Assembly (NCBI RefSeq): GCF_001403635.1
Contig: NZ_LN879468.1
Span: forward strand, 496,001 to 560,000
Direction: 5' to 3'
DNA: 64,000 nt
From: Clostridium massiliamazoniense
GTDB taxonomy: Bacteria; Bacillota; Clostridia; Clostridiales; Clostridiaceae
Under the pieces are notes generated by a model. It did not search any database, was not told the DNA's origin, and saw nothing but the letters and a program-made list of their open reading frames with translations. A program made the translations under genes and the position numbers. Shown here in pieces: positions 43,148 to 52,904 of the stretch (position 1 is its first letter; the number at the start of each line of letters is the position of its first letter).

Positions 43148-43272
43148 TTTGCTGGTTCTTCATCAGTTCCTGCTCACGTAGAAATGATGGGATTAATCGG
43201 TGCTGGTAACAATCCAATGGTTGGTATGACAGTTGCTGTAGCAGTTGCTGTAGAAGAAGCAATGAACAAATA
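43148..43272 (+). repeat. attR: 125-bp direct repeat, copy of the GGGtGRT gene end
   Basis: It is identical to 5304-5428 base for base. It encodes the last 41 codons of the host gene without a start, so it is a gene fragment; the stop reads TAG here instead of TAA. To its right the original host downstream sequence resumes. Confidence 0.95.
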
Positions 43273-43335
43273 GGATGGTAAGCCATTCTTTAAAGTTCTA
43301 TATTTAAAATTTGAATAGATTTTGTTTATAAATTA

Positions 43336-43382
43336 CTAATCACGTCATTTTGTAAAAAGGCTATGACGTGATTAGTTTTTTT
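43336..43382 (+). terminator. Original host terminator of the GGGtGRT operon
   Basis: CTAATCACGTCAT (43336-43348) and ATGACGTGATTAG (43363-43375) are perfect 13-bp arms followed by seven or more T's. A second hairpin (ATGAGATTAG/CTAATCTCAT, 43395-43424) follows. Confidence 0.92.
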
Positions 43383-43534
43383 GTATAAAGAAAAATGAGA
43401 TTAGGAGGAAATATCTAATCTCATATAATATTAACTTAATAAATTCTATTATTCTCTTAATTTCATTAAAAAAATTATATTTTCATTGGGGATATATAAT
43501 ATCAAACTAGATTTTAATTAATTAATATAATTAG

Positions 43535-43563
43535 TTGACAATAATTATTATTTAGATTAAACT
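43535..43563 (+). promoter_or_regulatory. Promoter of the rubredoxin-domain gene
   Basis: TTGACA (43535-43540), 17-bp spacer, TAAACT (43558-43563); ~80 nt leader to the ATG. Confidence 0.55.
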
Positions 43564-43643
43564 ATTAAATATAATAATTAGAAATAAATATATTTGAAAT
43601 ATCGTAAGTAGAGATAGATATATAAATAGAGGAGGAAATAGTT

Positions 43644-43979
43644 ATGAAAAAGTTGTTTAAATGCACTGTTTGTGGATATGTAGCTGAAGGAGTTGAAGCA
43701 CCAGAAGTTTGTCCAAAATGTAATTTAGGAAAGGATAAGTTCGTTGAACTTAGTAAGGAAGATGCTGATAAAATTTATGCTTCAGATAGAACTAACAGCA
43801 TTCATGCTGAAATTATTTTATTAGCAGAAAAGATTGCTAAACTTTCAGAAGAAGGTATAATATTAAACCTTGATCCAAAGTGTGTATCTGGTTTTGAAAA
43901 AGCAAAAAATGAAGCTTGGGTTATAAAACAAAGATGTAAAGCAGAGCTTGCAGGGCATATGGCTAACGGTAAGTGGTAA
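43644..43979 (+). CDS. Rubredoxin-domain protein
   Basis: A 111-residue protein. Its N terminus is a compact rubredoxin-like iron site (Cys7, Cys10, Cys23, Cys26, as in rubrerythrin tails). The remaining ~75 residues are a helical domain with two more Cys ([15 protein letters not shown]) that I cannot name. GGAGGAAA precedes the ATG. It probably works in electron transfer or oxidative stress response in this anaerobe; this is family inference. Confidence 0.8.
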   Translation: MKKLFKCTVCGYVAEGVEAPEVCPKCNLGKDKFVELSKEDADKIYASDRTNSIHAEIILLAEKIAKLSEEGIILNLDPKCVSGFEKAKNEAWVIKQRCKAELAGHMANGKW

Positions 43980-44051
43980 AATTATATTTTTATTTAAACA
44001 AAAAGGGAAGTAAAAAAGTATTAAATCTAAATGAATCAAAATAGAAAATTG

Positions 44052-44099
44052 ATAGTGAATGATTTATAGAAATATAAGTTGTTCACTATTATTTTTTTT
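44052..44099 (+). terminator. Terminator behind the rubredoxin-domain gene
   Basis: ATAGTGAA (44052-44059) and TTCACTAT (44082-44089), followed by TATTTTTTTT. Confidence 0.8.
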
Positions 44100-44293
44100 A
44101 TTTTAAAGAGAATATAGTTATACTAAAAAATAAAGTATATGAAAATAGTAGTTAGAAATTGTCCATAAAATCTAAATTTTTTTCATTATGCTTTTTCAAA
44201 TTTATTGGTAAAGTATAGATATAATTTAAATTTATTTTTAGACTTGATGAAAACCTTTAACTTTTTAATATCTAAATTTCAAGGGGGATATTT

Positions 44294-47110
44294 ATGAAGC
44301 TACGTAAAAAAAGTAAAAATAAAAAAAATTATAAAAAAGGTGGAAAAAAACTTAAGTTATTAATGGCGGTATTTTTATCATTTTCTATTGCTTCTTCTAT
44401 GGTAAGTTGTACTGCTTTTAATCAAAAGAAGAATGTAAATGAATTTAAGTATACAATAAGTAAAGAAGTAACAAATCCTGAACTTATAATGAATAATCAA
44501 CCAACAGCACCTCATTGGTTTCCGTCTGAATTATTAAATTGGACTCCTAGTAATGACAAAAATATTAATTTTAATAAAAGTACTATAAAATTAGCTAATA
44601 GGGTTAATAAGGATAAATTATTTCCTGTAAATGATACGCAATCAAAGGATAAAGAGATAGTTGCTATTTCTATAATGAATAGTAGTACAAGTGGAAATCC
44701 ATCACAAGGAAGTAATAAATTTTCATCTAATGTATTTTCCTATTGGCAGTATATAGATAAGATGGTTTATTGGGGAGGTTCATCAGGTGAAGGGCTTATA
44801 GTCCCTCCAAGTGCTGATGTTATAGATTCTGCACATAAGAATGGAGTTCCTGTTTTAGGAACAGTATTTTTCCCAATGACAGAGCATGGTGGAAAAATCG
44901 AGTGGTTAAATGAATTTTTAACTAAAGATTCAAATGGGAATTTTCCAATGGTTGATAAACTTATAGAGGTTGCAAATACTTATGGTTTTGATGGATGGTT
45001 TATAAATCAAGAAACACAAGGAACTGAAGAAGAGCCATTAACAGAGGGGCATGCTGTTCTTATGAAAGATTTTATAAGTCAATTTAAAGAAAAAGCTAAG
45101 GAAAATCTTGAATTAATGTGGTATGATTCAATGACTAAGGATGGTAAAATGGAGTGGCAAAATGCTTTAACTGATGAAAATAAATTTTTCTTAGTTGGAG
45201 ATGATAAAAAAGCTATTGCAGATAGTATGTTTTTAAACTTTTGGTGGACGACTGATAAACTTGCTGATCAAAATCTTTTAGAAGCTTCAACTAAGAAGGC
45301 TGATGAACTTGGAATTAATCCTAATAAATTATTTGCTGGAGTTGACATTCAACAAAATGGAATAAATACACCTATTCGCTGGGATTTATTCGAAAAGGGG
45401 AATACCTCTTTAGGATTATATTGCCCTAGTTGGACTTATTCATCAGCACAATCTATTGATGATTTTCATGATAAGGAAAATAGACTTTGGGTTAATGAAA
45501 ATAATGATCCTTCAGTAAAAACAATGGCAACAGATAAAGAATGGAAGGGTATTTCTACTTATGCTATAGAAAAAACAGTTATTAATAACTTACCTTTTGT
45601 TACCAATTTTAATTTAGGACATGGATATAATTTCTTTATTAATGGTGAAAAAGTTTCAGAGACAGATTGGAATAATAGAAGTATGTCTGATATTATGCCA
45701 ACATACAGATGGATGATAAAAAATGAAGGTAATAATAAGATAGATGCTAATATAGATTATGCAAATGCCTTTTATGGTGGAAATTCAATTAAATTATCTG
45801 GAAATTTAGATAGTGGAAAAGCATCTACAATTAAATTATATAGTGCAGATTTGAAATTAGAAGATAAAGTTTCATTTAAAACTACTATAAATGCCTCTAA
45901 GGAAGTTAATCTTGATTTAATATTAGAATTACATGATGGTTCAACTGAGATTTTAAAGTCAAAGGATAAGGTAACAGCTGATACTTGGTCAACTATATCT
46001 TATGATGTTTCTAAGTTATCTGGAAAATCTATAAAAACAATTTCACTTGGTTTATCTTCAGATGAATCTATAAGTGGATTAAGAGTTAATCTTGGGAATA
46101 TTTCCATAACTAAGGATGCTAAAGAAGCTTCTTCAACAAACTTAAAAGTTGATGATAAGGTTTTTGATGAAGATGGTATGTTTGCAGGAGTAAAATTATC
46201 ATGGGAGAGTAATAAAGATTCTGATACAAGTCATTTTGAAATTTATCAAACTAATCAAGATGGCACAAAATCTTTCCTTGGTGTTACTCCAAGTAATAAT
46301 TTCTTCTTGAATGCTTTACCAAGAGAAGGTGAAGAAAATACAACTAATTTTGAAGTTCTTGCTATTAATAAGAATGGAGAAAGAGGAACTAGTTCAAGTG
46401 CTTCAATGGAATGGCCAGATAATAGAATTCCTAAAGCAGAATTTAAAATTTCAAAAACATTAGTTGCTCCGGGCGAAGAAATAACTTTAGAAAATATTTC
46501 TTCTCCAAATTCAGAAACTTTTGCTTGGGAATTAAAAGGAGCAAAAGTAGAGAGTAGTACTGAAAAATCACCAAAGGTTGTTTACGATAAAGAAGGTGAT
46601 TATACAATTAAGTTAGTAGCTAAAAATAAGTCTGGAGAAAATACTAAAGTTCTTGAACAAGTAATAAAGGTTACTAATGAAGCTAAAGAGCTAGCTAATT
46701 TATCAGAAGGTAAAAAAGTTGAAGCATCATCCTTTGTAAATAATAACAAAGCACCTCAATTTGCTTTTGATGGGAAAACAGATATAAAATGGTGCGCTAC
46801 AGGAAAAGCACCACATTCAATAACAGTAGATCTTGGTGGTGTTAAAGTCATAAGTGAAGTTGCTATGGCTCATGCAGAAGCAGGTGGTGAAAGTGATGGA
46901 ATGAATACAAAGGCGTATACTATTGAAGTTAGTGAAAATAGTGTAGATTTTACAGAAGTAGTTAATGTTACTAGAAATTCAGCAGCTAATACATTAGATA
47001 CATTTAAACCTGTGAAAGCTAAATATGTAAGAGTTACAGCAATAAAGCCAACACAAAATTCTGACTCAGCAGTAAGAATATATGAAATTCAAGTTAAAGG
47101 TATTAAATAG
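44294..47110 (+). CDS. Endo-beta-N-acetylglucosaminidase, GH85, lipoprotein
   Basis: A 938-residue exported enzyme. Basic N terminus, hydrophobic signal and lipobox (SMVSC). The GH85 domain (~60-480) carries the conserved DGWFINQE with the assisting Asn238 and catalytic Glu240. Then a beta-sandwich (~490-620), Fn3/PKD-like strands, and a C-terminal F5/8-type carbohydrate-binding domain (~795-937). It would cut the chitobiose core of N-glycans, releasing host glycans as a nutrient source for a gut organism. The gene stands alone, with a terminator. Confidence 0.9.
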   Translation: MKLRKKSKNKKNYKKGGKKLKLLMAVFLSFSIASSMVSCTAFNQKKNVNEFKYTISKEVTNPELIMNNQPTAPHWFPSELLNWTPSNDKNINFNKSTIKLANRVNKDKLFPVNDTQSKDKEIVAISIMNSSTSGNPSQGSNKFSSNVFSYWQYIDKMVYWGGSSGEGLIVPPSADVIDSAHKNGVPVLGTVFFPMTEHGGKIEWLNEFLTKDSNGNFPMVDKLIEVANTYGFDGWFINQETQGTEEEPLTEGHAVLMKDFISQFKEKAKENLELMWYDSMTKDGKMEWQNALTDENKFFLVGDDKKAIADSMFLNFWWTTDKLADQNLLEASTKKADELGINPNKLFAGVDIQQNGINTPIRWDLFEKGNTSLGLYCPSWTYSSAQSIDDFHDKENRLWVNENNDPSVKTMATDKEWKGISTYAIEKTVINNLPFVTNFNLGHGYNFFINGEKVSETDWNNRSMSDIMPTYRWMIKNEGNNKIDANIDYANAFYGGNSIKLSGNLDSGKASTIKLYSADLKLEDKVSFKTTINASKEVNLDLILELHDGSTEILKSKDKVTADTWSTISYDVSKLSGKSIKTISLGLSSDESISGLRVNLGNISITKDAKEASSTNLKVDDKVFDEDGMFAGVKLSWESNKDSDTSHFEIYQTNQDGTKSFLGVTPSNNFFLNALPREGEENTTNFEVLAINKNGERGTSSSASMEWPDNRIPKAEFKISKTLVAPGEEITLENISSPNSETFAWELKGAKVESSTEKSPKVVYDKEGDYTIKLVAKNKSGENTKVLEQVIKVTNEAKELANLSEGKKVEASSFVNNNKAPQFAFDGKTDIKWCATGKAPHSITVDLGGVKVISEVAMAHAEAGGESDGMNTKAYTIEVSENSVDFTEVVNVTRNSAANTLDTFKPVKAKYVRVTAIKPTQNSDSAVRIYEIQVKGIK

Positions 47111-47145
47111 TTTATAAAAATTAATAAGAGATGAATCTGTAGTTA

Positions 47146-47197
47146 AACTAACCATATTGATTTTTAAGAAAAAATTAAGATATGGTTAGTTTTTCTT
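47146..47197 (+). terminator. Terminator of the GH85 gene
   Basis: AACTAACCATAT (47146-47157) and ATATGGTTAGTT (47180-47191) form a 12-bp stem followed by T's. Confidence 0.85.
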
Positions 47198-47294
47198 ATA
47201 TTATTTTGAATATTTTAAAGTTTAATATAATATTTTGCTTATGATATAATATATATTATTTTAATTTATATTATATATAAGAAGAGGTAAAAGA

Positions 47295-47578
47295 ATGAAT
47301 ATACAGATATTTGGAACTAAAAAATGTAATGATACTAAGAAGGCTGAAAGATTTTTTAAGGTGAACTTCAAAGTGTAAAAAAAGCTATTGGACTTGAAAA
47401 TTTAATTAATAAAAAATCCAAAGATTATGTTAAATTAAATATGGATAAAATAAGAGGAGCAGAAACTCGTGAAGATATGCTTTTGAAGAATCCATCTTTG
47501 TATAATACTCCTATTGTAAGAAATGGAAAAGAAGCTACTGTAGGATATGCTATAGATATATGGAAAACATGGGAATAA
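47295..47578 (+). pseudogene. ArsC/Spx-family protein with an internal deletion and frameshift
   Basis: It starts as an ArsC-like thioredoxin fold (NIQIFGTKKCNDTKKAERFF, Cys in the active position), then about 20 residues are missing and the frame changes near 47362. From there the rest reads VKKAIGLENLINKKS... to NTPIVRNGKEATVGY...WE. The 5' frame stops at 47379. The family includes arsenate-reductase-like and Spx proteins. It appears inactive. Confidence 0.75.
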
Positions 47579-47683
47579 GATATAACTATTTTCTTCTAAA
47601 GTAAATTAATACTTTAAATTTATTCATATATTTTAGAGAAGTGAAGTAAATTTAAGTGTAGTAATTATTTTAGGAGATTCAAT

Positions 47684-47998
47684 ATGGCTATTTATGTAGT
47701 GCTCATAATAACATTTATTCTTTTGGGTATATTAAGCTTATTTAAAGGAATTAAAGAAGGTTTAATAGCATCTGTTATAGGTGGTGTTGCAACGGTATCT
47801 ATAGGATTCATCCACTTTATAATTAGCAAGGTAAATATTTTTTTTGGTAAGTATAATATAACAATGAAGGATTTTTTTACGTGGTTACTTACTATTGCTT
47901 TAGGAATGTTAATTTTTGTTGTATTATCATTTATAATAAAAATAAATAGTAAATCAAATAATTCTATGAGTGCAGGACATAGAAGAAGAAGAAAATAA
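47684..47998 (+). CDS. Small membrane protein of unknown function
   Basis: A 104-residue protein with three hydrophobic helices (~3-20, ~25-50, ~65-88) and a very basic C terminus (HRRRRK). TAGGAGAT precedes the ATG. A bidirectional terminator is shared with gatD. No family is recognised. Confidence 0.65.
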   Translation: MAIYVVLIITFILLGILSLFKGIKEGLIASVIGGVATVSIGFIHFIISKVNIFFGKYNITMKDFFTWLLTIALGMLIFVVLSFIIKINSKSNNSMSAGHRRRRK

Positions 47999-48030
47999 AA
48001 AAGACTATACTTTTAAAGCATAGTCTTTTT
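47999..48030. terminator. Bidirectional terminator between 47684 gene and gatD
   Basis: AAAAGACTA and TAGTCTTTTT arms around CTTTTAAAGCA-type loop serve converging transcripts. Confidence 0.85.
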
Positions 48031-48032
48031 TA

Positions 48033-48764
48033 TTACTTATTAGCATAAGTTTGTACTATAAATTCCTTTGCCTTTAATTCTATAGAATCATCTAAAGGCT
48101 CTAAATTAATTTCTTTATTATACTTCTTTTCTAAAGCTAATTTTATAAATCTATCTGCAAGTTCTGGATTCTTTGATAATAATGATCCATGAAAATAAGT
48201 TGCAAATGTATTTTTATATACACATCCCTCAGCTTTATCTTCTCCATTATTACCATATCCAGCTAAAACCTTTCCCATTGGTTTTAATCCTTTTCCAAGA
48301 TAAGTTCTACCAGAATGATTTTCAAAACCAACATAAGTTTCATTAAATTCATCATTATGAATAACAGTATTTCCGATAAATCTAGTATCTCCAGCTTCGG
48401 TGTAAACATCTAGGATATTTAATCCATCTATTTTTTCACCATTAGCCATTGTATAGTATTTACCTAGTAATTGATATCCACCACATATTGCAATTAATAC
48501 TTTTCCATCTTCAATATAATCTTTTAGTGAATCTACTTTTTCTCCAACTAAGTCTGTTGAGACTATTGATTGTTCAAAGTCTTGACCTCCACCCCATAAA
48601 ACTATATCGTGATCTTCTTTTTTGAAAGTATCTCCCATAGATATATTTGACATAGTAACATTTATGCCTCTAGCTTCAGCTCTATGTTTTAATATTAATA
48701 AATTCCCTACATCTCCATATACGTTTAGAAGATCAGGATATAAATGACATAAATTAAGTTCCAT
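48033..48764 (-). CDS. gatD: Lipid II isoglutaminyl synthase, glutaminase subunit
   Basis: A 243-residue class I glutamine amidotransferase of the CobB/CobQ-like type: nucleophile Cys in IAICGGYQLLG and His in ATYFHGSLL. With MurT it amidates the D-Glu of lipid II to D-isoglutamine. ATG 48764 follows GAAAGGAG at ~10 nt; the upstream frame extension lacks a better site. It lies directly behind murT in one operon. Confidence 0.93.
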   Translation of the reverse strand: MELNLCHLYPDLLNVYGDVGNLLILKHRAEARGINVTMSNISMGDTFKKEDHDIVLWGGGQDFEQSIVSTDLVGEKVDSLKDYIEDGKVLIAICGGYQLLGKYYTMANGEKIDGLNILDVYTEAGDTRFIGNTVIHNDEFNETYVGFENHSGRTYLGKGLKPMGKVLAGYGNNGEDKAEGCVYKNTFATYFHGSLLSKNPELADRFIKLALEKKYNKEINLEPLDDSIELKAKEFIVQTYANK

Positions 48765-48784
48765 TTTTATTAACTCCTTTCTAT

Positions 48785-50131
48785 CTACCATAACTTCTCT
48801 ATATACCCTTTTGAATGTAGGTATTTTCTAAAGTTTATCATAGCAGTATAGGTAGCTAACACATATATTTTATCTTGTGAAGACTTTTTAAAGTTTTCAA
48901 CTAATTTTTCGTATTCTGACTCCATTATAAATTTAGAAGGATCTAATCCAGCTATTTTAAGTCTTACAGCCATATCGTATAATCTCATTCCAGATATAAA
49001 TACTTCATTAATATTCATGTTAGCAAGTTTTTCAAATTTAACATCCCAAATCCAAGATACGTCTCTTCCATCAGCATAGTTATCATTAAGCATGAAGGCA
49101 GCTGAGAAGGCATTAGAGTTTAGACATAAAGTTTCTAAGGCTTGGTTATAACCAGCAGGATTTTTTACTAAGATTATTTTTAACTCTTTATTGCCTATTT
49201 TAATAACTTCTTGTCTACCAAAACTTGAACTTTGACTTGTAAATGATTTTTCAATCACTTCATCTGATATATTAAATTCTTTAGCTATTGAGTAAGCACA
49301 CAGAGCATTATATATATTGTATAAACCTGATTGAGTTATAGTAAATTGTGATCCATTTAATTTTACTACTGAACCATCAGGATTTAAATCAACGATATCA
49401 GTAACTTTATATGTTAAATTTTCTCTTTTAAATCCACAATTAGGACAATAAAAATCTCCTAAGTGATTATAAGTTATGAAATTATATTCGTAAGGTGATT
49501 TGCAGAATTTACAAAACTTAGCGTCAGCATTTATATCTATTTTAGTATCAGTCATTGGTGATTTTTCAAATCCATAATAAACTTTCTTATTAGGAACATC
49601 TAGCTTTGCTAATAGTGATTCATCTCCATTTAATAATAAAGTAGTTTCTGGAACTTTAACAATTCCTTCCATAATCTTACTTAAAGTAGTATAAACTTCA
49701 CCATATCTATCTAATTGATCTCTAAATAAATTAGTAATAGTAATTATTTGAGGAGTTATATGTTCAGTTATAAATTTAACGTTAGCTTCATCGACTTCTA
49801 TAACAGCATATCTGTTTTTATTTCCAGAAAACTTATAATGTTCAACAAATGAACTAACTATACCTGGATACATGTTAGCACCTGTACTGTTTGTTATTAC
49901 ATCAAATCCATTTGCCTTTAATACATTATAGATCATTGATGTAGTAGTAGTTTTACCATTTGTTCCAGTAACTAATATTACATTATAATTAGCTGCAACT
50001 TTTTTCAAAATATCTTTATCCATTTTTAAGGCCATTTTACCTGGATAGTTACTTCCACCTTTAAACAAGTTTTTTGCCAATGATTGAGCCATTTTTGTTG
50101 TTAATATAGCAATTGTACTTATTTTAAACAC
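48785..50131 (-). CDS. murT: Lipid II isoglutaminyl synthase, Mur ligase-like subunit
   Basis: A 448-residue Mur-ligase-like ATPase: P-loop VTGTNGKTTTTS near residue 55 and a zinc ribbon (CKFCKSP...CPNCGF) inserted in the central domain, the mark of MurT. C-terminal DUF1727-like part. It forms the MurT-GatD complex, whose partner follows with 20 bp spacing. Confidence 0.93.
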   Translation of the reverse strand: MFKISTIAILTTKMAQSLAKNLFKGGSNYPGKMALKMDKDILKKVAANYNVILVTGTNGKTTTTSMIYNVLKANGFDVITNSTGANMYPGIVSSFVEHYKFSGNKNRYAVIEVDEANVKFITEHITPQIITITNLFRDQLDRYGEVYTTLSKIMEGIVKVPETTLLLNGDESLLAKLDVPNKKVYYGFEKSPMTDTKIDINADAKFCKFCKSPYEYNFITYNHLGDFYCPNCGFKRENLTYKVTDIVDLNPDGSVVKLNGSQFTITQSGLYNIYNALCAYSIAKEFNISDEVIEKSFTSQSSSFGRQEVIKIGNKELKIILVKNPAGYNQALETLCLNSNAFSAAFMLNDNYADGRDVSWIWDVKFEKLANMNINEVFISGMRLYDMAVRLKIAGLDPSKFIMESEYEKLVENFKKSSQDKIYVLATYTAMINFRKYLHSKGYIEKLW

Positions 50132-50307
50132 CGCCTAACTTTTAAGTATGCAAATTATGTTAAATATTTATTATATCTCATATTATCTAAATAACATTAA
50201 ATATTATATTATATATTATAGGGAATGTAAATTGCATTATTTACAGTGAATTAACATAATAGTTTAAAATATATTTTTTAATTTAACATTATACATAAAT
50301 AAGTAAA

Positions 50308-50337
50308 TAGACATACATATAATTAATTTAGTATAAT
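50308..50337 (+). promoter_or_regulatory. Promoter of uppP
   Basis: TAGACA (50308-50313), 18-bp spacer, TATAAT (50332-50337), in the 244-bp divergent region to murT. Confidence 0.55.
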
Positions 50338-50375
50338 AGAAATGTTTAACAATAAAATATAAGGGGAGGAAATTA

Positions 50376-51266
50376 ATGAATTTTTTATTTATTTTTAAGG
50401 CTATAATTATAGCTATTGTAGAGGGACTTACAGAGTTTGTTCCAGTTTCTTCTACAGGGCATATGATTTTAGTGGGGGACTTAATAAACTTTAGAAATTC
50501 TACAATGCCTCAAGCATCTCAGTTTACTGAAATGTATGAAGTTGTAATACAATTAGGTGCTATTTTAGCTGTTGTAGTTTTATATAGGAAGAAAATTTTT
50601 GGTTCTATTGTTGAGTTTTTTAACTATATAATCGGGTTTATAAAGAAAGATAAATCTTTAGTGAAGAAATCGGAGACTGGTTTTAAATTTGGCATAAACG
50701 TTATTTTAGGTAGTTTACCAGCTATGTTCTTTGGATTAGTTTTATATGATAAAATCAAAGGCTTATTTAACACAGATTCAGTTGCTATAGCTTTTATAGT
50801 TGGTGGTATTTTGTTAGTAGTTATAGAAAGTTGGTATTTGAAGAATAGAAAGAAAAGAAGAGAAGCTAAATCTGTTGATGAAATAACTTATAAACAATCT
50901 TTATTAGTAGGCTTTTTTCAATGTTTAGCTATGTGGCCAGGAATGTCTAGAAGTGCTTCAACTATAATGGGAGGATGGGTTGCTGGTTTTAATACAACTG
51001 TAGCAACAGAATTCACCTTCTTTTTAGCTATTCCAGCTATGGTTGGTTCTTCAGCTTTAGACTTATTGAAGTTTGATTATTCTATAATGAATTCAACTTA
51101 TTGGGTAGCTTTAATAATTGGATTTATAGTAGCTTTTGTAGTATCACTTATTGTAATAGAAAGGTTTATAAGCTACTTAAAGAAGAAACCTATGAGAGTT
51201 TTTGCTATTTATAGAGTTTGTGCTGGTATAGTACTAGCAGTATTATTATTTACAAAAATAATTTAA
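50376..51266 (+). CDS. uppP: Undecaprenyl-diphosphatase (BacA type)
   Basis: A 296-residue polytopic membrane phosphatase that recycles the lipid carrier of cell-wall synthesis. Both conserved boxes are visible: EGLTEFVPVSSTGHMI near residue 15 and GMSRSASTIMGG near residue 190. GGGGAGG precedes the ATG. It stands divergently to murT/gatD, another cell-wall operon. Confidence 0.95.
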   Translation: MNFLFIFKAIIIAIVEGLTEFVPVSSTGHMILVGDLINFRNSTMPQASQFTEMYEVVIQLGAILAVVVLYRKKIFGSIVEFFNYIIGFIKKDKSLVKKSETGFKFGINVILGSLPAMFFGLVLYDKIKGLFNTDSVAIAFIVGGILLVVIESWYLKNRKKRREAKSVDEITYKQSLLVGFFQCLAMWPGMSRSASTIMGGWVAGFNTTVATEFTFFLAIPAMVGSSALDLLKFDYSIMNSTYWVALIIGFIVAFVVSLIVIERFISYLKKKPMRVFAIYRVCAGIVLAVLLFTKII

Positions 51267-51485
51267 TAGTTATATATATGGCCTGTATATGGTTTGTCTA
51301 AAAGACTAATCTATGCAGGTTATTAATTATATTAAATTATCAATTTCATTAAATTACCATTGCAAGAAAGTATTACCATAGTATATAATTTTAATAGGTA
51401 CTATTAATCATATTGCCTGAATAAAATTAAATTGGTCAAAAAATTCTTAACCTGTAATATTTAAGTGGTAAGAGGGGGAGAACAC

Positions 51486-52583
51486 ATGTCTAAGAAAATC
51501 AAAAAAATAGCTTTATTAACTGGGGGTGGAGACTGTCCAGGGCTTAATGCAGTTATAAGAGCAGTAACCAGAACAGCTATACTTCAATATGGTTACGAGG
51601 TAATAGGGTATAAATTTGGGTATAGAGGATTATATAATAATGATTATATAAAGCTAGATTTAAATTCTATATCTGGAATACTTCATAGAGGCGGAACTAT
51701 ATTACATAGTTCAAATAAGGATAATTTATTTGACTATCAAGTAATTGAAAATGGTGAAACTGTAAAAAAAGATGTATCAGATAAAGCTATAGAAAACATG
51801 AAGAATTTAGGAGTAGATGCACTAGTTGTTATAGGTGGAGATGGAACTTTAACTTCAGCTAGAGATTTTGCTAGAAAAGGAGTTAATGTTATAGGTGTTC
51901 CAAAAACAATAGATAATGATTTATTGGCAACAGATGTTACATTTGGATTTAATACAGCTACAGAAATTGCTTGTGAAGCTTTAGATAGATTGCATACAAC
52001 TGCTGAATCACATCATAGAATAATGTTGTTAGAAGTAATGGGAAGAAATGCTGGATGGATAGCTTTAGATGCTGGTATCGCTGGTTCTGCAGATGTTATA
52101 TTAATTCCAGAAATACCATATGATCTTAATAAAATAGTTGATAAAGTTAAAGAAAGAGAAGAGGCTGGAAAGCAATTTACTATTATTGTAGTTGCAGAAG
52201 GTGCAAAACCAAAAGATGGAGATGTTGTTGTTGCGAAAATAGTTGATGATAGTCCAGATCCAATAAGACTAGGAGGCATAGGGAATAAAATAGCTGCTGA
52301 TTTAGAAGCTATAATTAAGAATCATGAAGTTAGAAGCACAACTCTTGGGCATATTCAAAGAGGTGGTAATACATCTGCTTATGATAGAATACTATCAACA
52401 AGATATGGAGTAAAGGCTACTGAACTTATAAATGAAGAATTATTTGGTAATATGGTGTGTTTAAAAGGACAAAATATATCTTATGTAAGTTTAGAAGAAG
52501 TTATCGGTAATACTAAGTGTATAACTGCTAATGATGAAAAGGTTGCAGCAGCTAAAATGATGGGAATTAGTTTTGGTGATTAA
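51486..52583 (+). CDS. pfkA: 6-phosphofructokinase
   Basis: A 365-residue phosphofructokinase: TGGGDCPGLNAVIRA at the N terminus, GGDGT (Gly in the ATP-type position), PKTIDNDL catalytic loop and MGRNAGWIALDAG. It phosphorylates fructose 6-phosphate in glycolysis. At ~365 residues it is longer than the 320-residue allosteric ATP enzymes, so it may belong to the group III type; phosphoryl donor not certain. ATG 51486 behind GGGGGAG is better than GTG 51465. Confidence 0.88.
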   Translation: MSKKIKKIALLTGGGDCPGLNAVIRAVTRTAILQYGYEVIGYKFGYRGLYNNDYIKLDLNSISGILHRGGTILHSSNKDNLFDYQVIENGETVKKDVSDKAIENMKNLGVDALVVIGGDGTLTSARDFARKGVNVIGVPKTIDNDLLATDVTFGFNTATEIACEALDRLHTTAESHHRIMLLEVMGRNAGWIALDAGIAGSADVILIPEIPYDLNKIVDKVKEREEAGKQFTIIVVAEGAKPKDGDVVVAKIVDDSPDPIRLGGIGNKIAADLEAIIKNHEVRSTTLGHIQRGGNTSAYDRILSTRYGVKATELINEELFGNMVCLKGQNISYVSLEEVIGNTKCITANDEKVAAAKMMGISFGD

Positions 52584-52598
52584 TGTTATTATAAAGTT

Positions 52599-52629
52599 AA
52601 AATCAATTTAGATTTCAAATTGATTTTTT
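52599..52629 (+). terminator. Terminator of the phosphofructokinase gene
   Basis: AAAATCAATTT and AAATTGATTTTTT around GATTTC-type loop. Confidence 0.85.
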
Positions 52630-52670
52630 AGCTTATATTTAATTGGTTATATAAGTTTTATTATAATATA

Positions 52671-52711
52671 AGATGATTTACTAGTAGGTATCGGTAAATC
52701 ATCTTTTTTTA
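52671..52711 (+). terminator. Second terminator-like hairpin
   Basis: AGATGATTTAC (52671-52681) and GTAAATCATCT (52694-52704) with a T run. Confidence 0.8.
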
Positions 52712-52800
52712 TATATAGAAAAAATCTGACTTATATTAAGAGTACTTCTTTTGGTTATATATTTAGTCTTTTTGTAAATACTAAAATTAGAAAGCATAAA

Positions 52801-52842
52801 AATACGAACATTAAATTAAAAATTACTATTTTTGTTCATATT
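52801..52842. promoter_or_regulatory. PurBox-like pair upstream of purB
   Basis: ACGAACATT with an A/T-rich left side (52801-52813) matches the PurR box (AWWWCCGAACWWT) in 12 of 13 positions as I know it; TTTTTGTTCAT (52830-52840) is the inverted partner, with less similarity. A PurR-type regulator is plausible but unproven. Confidence 0.4.
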
Positions 52843-52904
52843 ATTTATTATTTATGATATAATTATTTTAGGAATTTTTAACAAATGTTTTAGGAGGGGA
52901 TTAA

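Larger units (their letters stand above)
5304..43272 (+). mobile_element. Integrated myovirus prophage, ~38 kb, attL to attR
   Basis: The element is bounded by a perfect 125-bp direct repeat and has an integrase directly inside attL. The order is integration, segregation/replication-like, switch and small genes, RNA polymerase, nucleases, terminase, HK97-type head, contractile Xkd-like tail, holin/amidase, then a cargo membrane protein next to attR. Almost every gene is on the plus strand. The set is nearly complete, but the tape measure gene and a lipoprotein gene are frameshifted, so inducibility is uncertain. Confidence 0.95.
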
